Below are positions 1 to 4,567 of a stretch of DNA of 5,602 nt, piece by piece. The stretch is from Desulfobacteraceae bacterium. Its GTDB lineage: Bacteria; Desulfobacterota; Desulfobacteria; Desulfobacterales; Desulfobacteraceae. Position 1 is the stretch's first letter; every line of letters begins with the position of its first letter. Both the position numbers and the translations under genes were made by a program. The DNA is taken from NCBI GenBank assembly GCA_003354055.1, contig PIVQ01000507.1, positions 1 to 5,602 on the forward strand, in the 5' to 3' direction. The notes below the pieces were generated by a model, which worked only from the letters and a program-made list of their open reading frames with translations, was not told the DNA's origin and did not search any database.

Positions 1-198
1 ATCCCAGGCCAGAGCCTTGAGTTTTTGTTTTTCATCCATTTTTTTAAGCACCATCAGGTTCCAGGGTTGAAGATTGAAGCTGGACGGGGTGGCGGATGCC
101 AGTTCAACCATTTGGGTGATCAGGGCCTGGGATACATCTTTCTCAGGATCAAAAAAGTTAATAGACCGTCTGGTTTGGCTCATCTCTTGAAAGTTCAT
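1..198 (-). CDS. Nitroreductase-family FMN protein, N-terminal fragment (cut by left edge)
   Basis: The first 66 codons of a gene continue past position 1. The translation opens MNFQEMSQTRRSINFFD and has the two N-terminal hallmarks of the nitroreductase fold. One is the RRS motif (residues 10-12), which contacts the FMN phosphate. The other is ATPSSFNLQPW (about 36-46), the segment that packs on the flavin. Family members are usually about 180-220 residues, FMN-dependent, cytoplasmic, and use NAD(P)H to reduce nitroaromatics, quinones or enones. The natural substrate cannot be told from this fragment. The ATG at 198 is supported by an AGAGG ribosome binding site at 205-209; Met6 is an alternative start. 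The gene begins 30 nt after the pirin gene stops, with no terminator visible between them, so co-transcription is likely. Family assignment is firm; a specific name is not justified. Confidence 0.85.
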   Translation of the reverse strand, partial: MNFQEMSQTRRSINFFDPEKDVSQALITQMVELASATPSSFNLQPWNLMVLKKMDEKQKLKALAWD

Positions 199-228
199 AA
201 TCTACCTCTGTTTTAAATTATTTCAGAA

Positions 229-927
229 TCAGGCCGGTACCTCAATCAATACCAGATCTGTATTGTCTGTCGCTTTGATTAGAAGCCGGTTCGTATTGCT
301 GATTCTTGCCTGATCGTTTTGATTGATCTTGTGCCCGTTGATATCCACCGATCCATTGATCAGGTAGACAAAGGCCTTGGTTTTGGGGCTGATTTCATGG
401 GAAATGATTTCTCCCATGTCCAGGGCTGCCCTGTAAATCGCTGCAGTCGTATTGAGTTTTACCACGCCGGTACCGGTCTTGTCCGAGGCCAAAAGGGCAA
501 GTTTATTTTTCCAGGTTTCAGGATCAAAAGACTGCTGGTCATAAGAGGGGGCAAGTCCTCCTTTATCCGGCTTGATCCAAATCTGGTAAAAATGGACCGG
601 ATCATCACTTTGGTTTTTTTCAGAATGATAAAGTCCTGTGCCGGCCGTCATTCGCTGGACATCATCTTTATGGATGATTGTTTCATTACCCATGGTATCC
701 TTGTGGGTCATTTCCCCATCCAGAACGATGGAGATAATTTCCATCTCTTCATGGGGATGGGTATCAAACCCGCGATGGGGCAGGACCACATCATCGTTAA
801 ACACCCTGAGAGCCCCGTGGGAAACGTTTGCGGGATCGTAGTAGTTGTCAAATGAGAACAGCCAGTAAGTTTTCAGCCATCCCATGTCATTATAATGCCT
901 GTCAGCCGCATGTATGATATTTATCAT
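229..927 (-). CDS. Pirin-family protein (YhhW-like bicupin)
   Basis: A 232-residue cytoplasmic bicupin protein, the same size as E. coli YhhW (about 231). The N-terminal cupin holds the pirin signature GFDTHPHEEMEIISIVLDGE (residues 53-72). The metal ligands are expected at His57, His59, His101 and Glu103; the last two lie in YHSE. The second half (about 150-232) is the degenerate C-terminal cupin and lacks a metal site. YhhW and human pirin show quercetin 2,3-dioxygenase activity in vitro, and other bacterial pirins bind metabolic enzymes, so the physiological role here is open. An O2-dependent reaction would be odd if the host is anaerobic, as I suspect. The ATG at 927 has a strong AGGAGA site at 934-939. 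The nitroreductase gene follows 30 nt downstream, and a divergent solute-binding protein gene lies about 200 nt upstream. Family assignment is very secure; function is not. Confidence 0.93.
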   Translation of the reverse strand: MINIIHAADRHYNDMGWLKTYWLFSFDNYYDPANVSHGALRVFNDDVVLPHRGFDTHPHEEMEIISIVLDGEMTHKDTMGNETIIHKDDVQRMTAGTGLYHSEKNQSDDPVHFYQIWIKPDKGGLAPSYDQQSFDPETWKNKLALLASDKTGTGVVKLNTTAAIYRAALDMGEIISHEISPKTKAFVYLINGSVDINGHKINQNDQARISNTNRLLIKATDNTDLVLIEVPA

Positions 928-978
928 TACTTATTCTCCTGTGTCCCTCAATACCAAATCCTTCAATATTTAAGGTAA

Positions 979-999
979 TTGACATTGAGTTTGTGTCAA
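979..999. repeat. Inverted repeat TTGACA-N9-TGTCAA in the divergent intergenic region
   Basis: Positions 979-984 read TTGACA and 994-999 read TGTCAA, a perfect 6-bp dyad separated by 9 nt. Each arm is also a consensus sigma70 -35 hexamer, one on each strand. On the plus strand, GATATT lies 18 nt beyond the left arm (1003-1008), a possible weak -10. On the minus strand the nearest -10-like hexamer, TAAATA (967-972), sits 21 nt from its -35, which is too far for a standard promoter. The dyad could be a transcription-factor operator or overlapping divergent promoter elements. I saw no regulator gene next to it. Confidence 0.4.
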
Positions 1000-1067
1000 G
1001 GTGATATTTTTTGCTCAACTAACTTTGTATGGGCGAAGTGCGGTGGCGGGGTCTTGGAAAAATCTTC

Positions 1068-1096
1068 TTGAAAGTGGTTCAATAGATTCATATATT
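1068..1096 (+). promoter_or_regulatory. Sigma70-like promoter for the solute-binding protein gene
   Basis: A TTGAAA -35 element (1068-1073) and a TATATT -10 element (1091-1096) are separated by 17 bp, close to the bacterial consensus. Transcription would start near 1102-1104 and give a short leader of about 30-45 nt before the gene. A small palindrome, TGGA-TAT-TCCA (1099-1109), lies over the expected start site and might be an operator. An AT-only palindrome, TTTAATT-AG-AATTAAA (1114-1129), lies just before the first ATG. Confidence 0.55.
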
Positions 1097-1131
1097 ATTG
1101 GATATTCCATCTATTTAATTAGAATTAAAAA

Positions 1132-1953
1132 ATGGGGGCATACCGGATGCGGCGATTTCTTATCTTAACGATTTTTATAAGTATCGTGTTTTTCGTTTCC
1201 TTAGGGTTTGGGGGCGACCGGGAAGTTACACTTACGGCCGGTCCCTGGCCGCCCTTTACCGGCGAGGATCTGGGAGCCAATGGAATAGCAGCAAAAATCG
1301 TATCAGATGCATTTGAAAGCCAGGGTTACCGCGTGTCTTTTCTTTTCAGACCATGGATGCGTGCCTTTGCCGAAGCAAAGACAGGTCAGGGGCAGGTAAG
1401 CGGGTCAATTCTCTGGAGACGGACAAAGGATCGCGAAAAAGATTTTTTTTACAGTGAGCCTGTAATCACAGTTGATGTTGTCTTTTTCCATTTAAAAACC
1501 ACGCTCTTTGACTGGAGGGAATTATCAGACCTCCAGGCCTTTCGTGTAGGGGTGGTGAGGGGATTCAAATATGAAGATGAATTCGATGTCGCGGTTGGTT
1601 CCGGCCTTATTTCTGCTGACCTGGTGGCATCCCAGGAGATCAATTTCAAGAAGCTATTAAAAGGGAGAATCAGTATTTTTCCGGTGGTCAGGCAAAGCGG
1701 CTATGCGACTATTGAGAAGATGTTTCCCCCTGAAACCGCAGCTTTATTTGCCCATCACAAGCTACCTCTTGCTCGGCAGAAACTGTATCTTATTCTGTCA
1801 AAAAAGGTAGCGGGGAATAAAAAGATTCTTGATGCTTTTAACCGGGGCCTTGCCCTTGTTCAAAGGACCGGCCCCGGCAATGAAAAGTCAAGTGATGACA
1901 GATCACCGGAGAAGGAGGCTGATTCTTTCCCGGAGGATGAGTTTGGCCACTAA
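1132..1953 (+). CDS. Periplasmic solute-binding protein, family 3 (SBP_bac_3), orphan
   Basis: A 273-residue exported protein. Residues 1-28 form a signal peptide with a basic start (RMRR), a hydrophobic core (about 9-24) and a probable cleavage in the GFGG stretch. The mature part begins EVTLTAGPWPPFTG. It goes on with GIAAKIVSDAFESQGY and FRPWMRAFAEAKTGQG, the usual first lobe of family-3 (amino-acid-type) binding proteins. The EPV and FRVGVVRG segments mark the lobe crossover. Residues about 246-273 are a polar tail rich in Asp, Glu, Ser and Pro. The ligand is unknown. No permease, ATPase, sensor kinase or cyclase gene is adjacent, so this may be one of the many orphan binding proteins. 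Two starts are possible: ATG 1132, with no Shine-Dalgarno, or ATG 1147 (MRRFLIL), preceded by GGGGG at 1134-1138. Both keep the signal peptide. The stop is 7 bp from the stop of the convergent pyrE. Confidence 0.8.
   Translation: MGAYRMRRFLILTIFISIVFFVSLGFGGDREVTLTAGPWPPFTGEDLGANGIAAKIVSDAFESQGYRVSFLFRPWMRAFAEAKTGQGQVSGSILWRRTKDREKDFFYSEPVITVDVVFFHLKTTLFDWRELSDLQAFRVGVVRGFKYEDEFDVAVGSGLISADLVASQEINFKKLLKGRISIFPVVRQSGYATIEKMFPPETAALFAHHKLPLARQKLYLILSKKVAGNKKILDAFNRGLALVQRTGPGNEKSSDDRSPEKEADSFPEDEFGH
1134..1138 (+). promoter_or_regulatory. Possible ribosome binding site favouring the internal start at 1147
   Basis: The G-run lies 8 nt before the ATG at 1147, a normal Shine-Dalgarno distance. 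The ATG at 1132 has only an A/T-rich sequence before it. This hints that the true protein starts MRRFLIL, five residues shorter. The match to the anti-Shine-Dalgarno is imperfect, so the choice stays open. Confidence 0.35.
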
Positions 1954-1960
1954 CCTTGGA

Positions 1961-2629
1961 TCAGGCTGCCCCGTATGTGTTAAGATAGGCTTCGATCTTT
2001 GCCTTCATAGCATCGTCCAATACCACCTTCCCGTCGATTTCCCTGTTATGGAGAAAGGCGATGATCTCTGAGATAGTGACAATGGCAAAAATGGGGATAC
2101 CCAGGGTGTCTGCCACTTCATTCAGGGCATTTTCATCGGTCTTGCCCTTTTCCTGGCGGTTGACGCTGATGACAATACCTGCAACCGTCGGATTCTCACA
2201 GGTTTTCAGGACTTCAAGAGACTCCCGGATGGCCTTGCCTGAGGTGATTACATCATCCACCAGAATAAGCCGGGTGTCTGCGGTCAGGGGCATACCCACC
2301 ACAGCGCTTTTATCCGCATAGGTTTTGGCCTCTTTTCTATTGAAGACATACCCCTTGTCAATGCCGTCGTCCGCCAGGGCGCAGGCTGCTGTAATGCAAA
2401 GGGGAATCCCTTTGTAAGCCGGTCCGTAAATGCCGTGAAAATCATCTCCGAAATGTTCCTGGATGGCCCGGGCATAATAGGTGCCGAGTTTTTTTATTTT
2501 GGTGCCGGTATCAAACATCCCGGTATTGATAAAATATGGGGCAAGTCGTCCGCTTTTTAACTCGAACTCCCCGAACTTCAGGGCATTGCATTGAACCAGA
2601 AATTCTATAAACTCTTCTTTATAACTCAT
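1961..2629 (-). CDS. pyrE: Orotate phosphoribosyltransferase
   Basis: Converts orotate and PRPP to orotidine 5'-monophosphate and pyrophosphate, the fifth step of de novo UMP synthesis, in the cytoplasm as a dimer. The 222-residue product is close to E. coli PyrE (213). Visible signatures are LKFGEFELKSGRLAPYFIN (residues 17-35), GPAYKGIPL (69-77), the catalytic loop FNRKEAKTY (96-104) and the PRPP-binding motif LILVDDVITSGKAIRES (121-137) with Asp125 and Asp126. By eye, the loop His of Salmonella OPRT (His105) is replaced here by Tyr104. I chose the ATG at 2629 because AGGA (2638-2641) lies 8 nt before it and the protein then begins MSYKEEFIEF, as family members do. An upstream in-frame ATG at 2659 would add ten residues and overlap pyrK. 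It is the last gene of the pyrD-pyrK-pyrE operon, starting 20 nt after pyrK. Confidence 0.96.
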   Translation of the reverse strand: MSYKEEFIEFLVQCNALKFGEFELKSGRLAPYFINTGMFDTGTKIKKLGTYYARAIQEHFGDDFHGIYGPAYKGIPLCITAACALADDGIDKGYVFNRKEAKTYADKSAVVGMPLTADTRLILVDDVITSGKAIRESLEVLKTCENPTVAGIVISVNRQEKGKTDENALNEVADTLGIPIFAIVTISEIIAFLHNREIDGKVVLDDAMKAKIEAYLNTYGAA

Positions 2630-2637
2630 ACTTTTTT

Positions 2638-2641
2638 TCCT
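2638..2641 (-). promoter_or_regulatory. Ribosome binding site that sets the pyrE start
   Basis: AGGA on the minus strand lies 8 nt before the ATG at 2629, separated from it mostly by an A-run. It sits in the 20-nt gap between pyrK and pyrE and supports the 222-residue form of PyrE over the longer form from the ATG at 2659. Confidence 0.65.
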
Positions 2642-2649
2642 GTTTAGGC

Positions 2650-3483
2650 TTATTGGCATCGCCAGGACGCATATTGGTCAATGGCGACGGGTTGGCCCGA
2701 TTTTAAAAGGGCAGTGGTATTAAAGTCTTCCATGGTTTTCAGCACCTGGGAAGCGAATACGGGTCCATCCTTGCAGACCACCTGCTTTCCGCATACACAG
2801 GCTCCGCAGACCCCGAAGCCGCATCGCATATATCGTTCCAGGGATACCTGGCAGGGGATGTTGTGGGTTTCACAGATCTGGAACACACGGTACATCATGA
2901 TCTCCGGGCCGCAGGCATAGACCATATCCAGGCCTGGCCGCCCCTCTTCTTTGCAGGACAGGATCTCCTGTTCCAGGATATCGGTGACAAAGCCTTTGTG
3001 GCCCTGGCTGCCGTCGTCCGTGCAGACCTGGCGGAGGGTTACAAACCTTTCCGGATAAAGGAGAAACTCTTTGGAACGGGCGCCGTGGATGAATAGAATA
3101 TCCTTGTCTCCAGCTGTTTCCAGGGCATCTACCAGGGGGGCCAGAGGGGCCATGCCGCAACCGCCGGCCACCACGCCTATATTGGATTTTGAACTGATGT
3201 TGAATCCGTTGCCAAATGGTCCCCGGATGCCGATCTGGTCCCCGGGTTCCAGGGATACGGCTTTTTTAGAAAAGTTACCCTTGGCTTCAATTGTAACGGC
3301 AAAGCGCTTCCGGCTGTGAAGGGAAATGGTATAGGGCTTTTCATCCACCCCCGGAATCCAGATCATGATAAACTGGCCGGGTTTAAAGTCGATGGAAAAA
3401 TCGAAAAATAGGCTGGCAAAGGAGGGGCCGTGAATCTGTTTTTCTGCGACCCGTATCATCACGGGTTTTTGGTCGGTAATCAT
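2650..3483 (-). CDS. pyrK: Dihydroorotate dehydrogenase electron-transfer subunit (FAD, [2Fe-2S])
   Basis: PyrK pairs with class 1B PyrD and carries electrons from the PyrD FMN through a [2Fe-2S] cluster and FAD to NAD+. The 277-residue protein has the ferredoxin-reductase layout. An FAD-binding beta-barrel (about 8-95) has KPYTIS at 49-54 (the equivalent of the usual R-P-x-S/T) and GPFGNGF at 88-94. An NAD domain has GGCGMAPL at 107-114 and ACGPEIM at 190-196. The C-terminal cluster domain has Cys221, Cys226, Cys229 and Cys237 in a C-x4-C-x2-C-x7-C pattern, with an extra Cys231, followed by KDGPVF as is typical. Its ATG overlaps the pyrD TGA (ATGA, 3480-3483), and a GGAGGG site (3488-3493) lies inside the end of pyrD, so the two subunits are probably translationally coupled. 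Length is slightly above the roughly 255-265 common in the family. Confidence 0.95.
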   Translation of the reverse strand: MITDQKPVMIRVAEKQIHGPSFASLFFDFSIDFKPGQFIMIWIPGVDEKPYTISLHSRKRFAVTIEAKGNFSKKAVSLEPGDQIGIRGPFGNGFNISSKSNIGVVAGGCGMAPLAPLVDALETAGDKDILFIHGARSKEFLLYPERFVTLRQVCTDDGSQGHKGFVTDILEQEILSCKEEGRPGLDMVYACGPEIMMYRVFQICETHNIPCQVSLERYMRCGFGVCGACVCGKQVVCKDGPVFASQVLKTMEDFNTTALLKSGQPVAIDQYASWRCQ

Positions 3484-4415
3484 TTTGCCCTCCGGTTTTC
3501 CATGGCAGGGGGATTTTCCTCATGGGCTGCCCCCCGTATTTCTTCTATGGTCGTATTATGATCGGTCAGCCAGGCATCAAGTTCTTTGTTGACCTGGTTG
3601 AACACGGTGATTCCCCTGTACCGGACTGCTGTGCCGATACCTGCAAGACTGGCGCCGGCCATAATGATTTCAACGGCATCTGTCCCTGTGGTGATACCGC
3701 CTAAGCCGATGATCGGGATGGAAACACTTTTGTAAATGTCATAGACACAGCGGACGGCAATGGGTTTTATCATGGGGCCTGAGAGACCGCCTTTTTTAAA
3801 GTCCAGAACCGGCATCCGGGATTCAATGTCAATGATCATGCCGGGACCTGCCGTATTGATGGCGCAGATTGCATCGGCCCCGCCTTCTTCACAGGCCTTG
3901 GCAATGGCACCGATATCCGGGGCCGCCGGGGTGAGCTTTGCAATCAGAGGAACATCAATGACCTTCTTAACGGCAGAGACCACCTCGTAGGAGGATTTTG
4001 CATTGACCCCGAAGATCATACCGTGCTGGTCTGAGTTGGGACAGGAGATATTGAGCTCTATAAAATCGGGTCCCTTGGCAGAGACAAACTCGGCCACACG
4101 GACAAATTCCTCCACGGAACCGCCGTAGATGCTGGCATTGATTGGAAATTGCCGGTCGGAGAGTTCAGCCCATTCCGCTTCCATGTTCAAATATCCGGGC
4201 GTGGGCAACCCTACGGCATTGATCATACCGTCGCCAAGATCGATGACAGTGGGATTTTTATGGCCGTCCCTGGGAGCGGGGCCTATGGATTTCATGGTGG
4301 GCAGGCCGCAACCGTTCTCATGGACCCGTTCCAGTATGGCCTTGTTGTTGCCGAGTACCCCTGAGGCCAGCACCAGGGGGGTGGCTAACGTTTTGCCTAA
4401 AAATTTGATCTGCAT
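3480..4415 (-). CDS. pyrD: Dihydroorotate dehydrogenase, class 1B catalytic subunit
   Basis: FMN-dependent TIM-barrel enzyme that oxidises dihydroorotate to orotate in the cytoplasm, the fourth step of pyrimidine synthesis. The 311-residue protein shows LASGVLGNN (16-24), MKSIGPAPRDGHKNPT (41-56), NAVGLPTPG (66-74) and ELNISCPNS (120-128). In that last motif Cys125 is the catalytic base expected of class 1 enzymes; class 2 uses Ser. LIAKLTP (157-163) carries the FMN-contact lysine, and IIGLGGITTGTDAVE (235-249) is the phosphate-binding end of the barrel. With pyrK directly downstream and overlapping, the assignment is class 1B (NAD+-linked) rather than fumarate-linked 1A. The ATG at 4415 is preceded by AGGA at 4424-4427. 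It is the first gene of the pyrD-pyrK-pyrE operon and has its own promoter candidate upstream. The last 20 or so residues form a polar tail that ends in the pyrK ribosome binding site. Confidence 0.96.
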   Translation of the reverse strand: MQIKFLGKTLATPLVLASGVLGNNKAILERVHENGCGLPTMKSIGPAPRDGHKNPTVIDLGDGMINAVGLPTPGYLNMEAEWAELSDRQFPINASIYGGSVEEFVRVAEFVSAKGPDFIELNISCPNSDQHGMIFGVNAKSSYEVVSAVKKVIDVPLIAKLTPAAPDIGAIAKACEEGGADAICAINTAGPGMIIDIESRMPVLDFKKGGLSGPMIKPIAVRCVYDIYKSVSIPIIGLGGITTGTDAVEIIMAGASLAGIGTAVRYRGITVFNQVNKELDAWLTDHNTTIEEIRGAAHEENPPAMENRRAK

Positions 4416-4445
4416 AATATATATCCTGTTATAAAATCGACAGTT

Positions 4446-4474
4446 TATTTACCACGGACAGAAATCCTTTGCAA
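4446..4474 (-). promoter_or_regulatory. Sigma70-like promoter for the pyrDKE operon
   Basis: On the minus strand, TTGCAA (-35, 4469-4474) and TAAATA (-10, 4446-4451) are separated by exactly 17 bp. Transcription would start near 4438-4440, leaving a leader of only about 24 nt before the pyrD ATG. That is too short for a UTP-sensing attenuator or a PyrR-type RNA leader, so any pyrimidine control would have to act at initiation or elsewhere. The call rests on hexamer match and spacing only. Confidence 0.5.
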
Positions 4475-4507
4475 GGAACGACCCTGGCAGGCAGGTATTG
4501 TCAGGCA

Positions 4508-4534
4508 ATAAAAATTGGTGCGCGAAGCGCTACC
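4508..4534 (-). terminator. Intrinsic terminator after nqrF
   Basis: On the minus strand, TGGT-A-GCGC is followed by the loop TTC and then GCGC-ACCA. This makes an 8-bp GC-rich stem with one bulged A (stem about 4516-4535), followed within two bases by a run of five T (4510-4514). It lies about 33 nt after the nqrF stop and upstream of the pyrD promoter candidate. This suggests the nqr transcript ends here and pyrDKE is transcribed separately. Confidence 0.65.
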
Positions 4535-4567
4535 ATAACTTTTCTCGCTCTATTCCGTCAGGAAGGG

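Noticed and set aside
319..855. Open frame of 178 codons on the plus strand opposite the pirin gene
   Set aside because: It is wholly antisense to a gene with clear family motifs, has no family features of its own, and is explained by the codon bias of the minus-strand gene.
967..999. Minus-strand promoter for the pirin gene made of TTGACA (994-999) and TAAATA (967-972)
   Set aside because: The spacer is 21 bp, well outside the usual 16-18 bp, so it was not called; the pirin promoter remains unidentified.
1892..1906. Short hairpin GTGAT-N5-ATCAC near the end of the binding-protein gene, considered as a terminator for pyrE
   Set aside because: The stem is only 5 bp, AT-containing, inside the opposite coding region, and not followed by a convincing T-run.
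2629..2659. Longer PyrE starting at the ATG at 2659
   Set aside because: It would add ten residues not seen in the family and overlap pyrK, and the internal ATG at 2629 has a properly spaced ribosome binding site.
4129..4434. Open frame of 101 codons on the plus strand opposite the start of pyrD
   Set aside because: It is antisense to pyrD, and its translation shows no domain.
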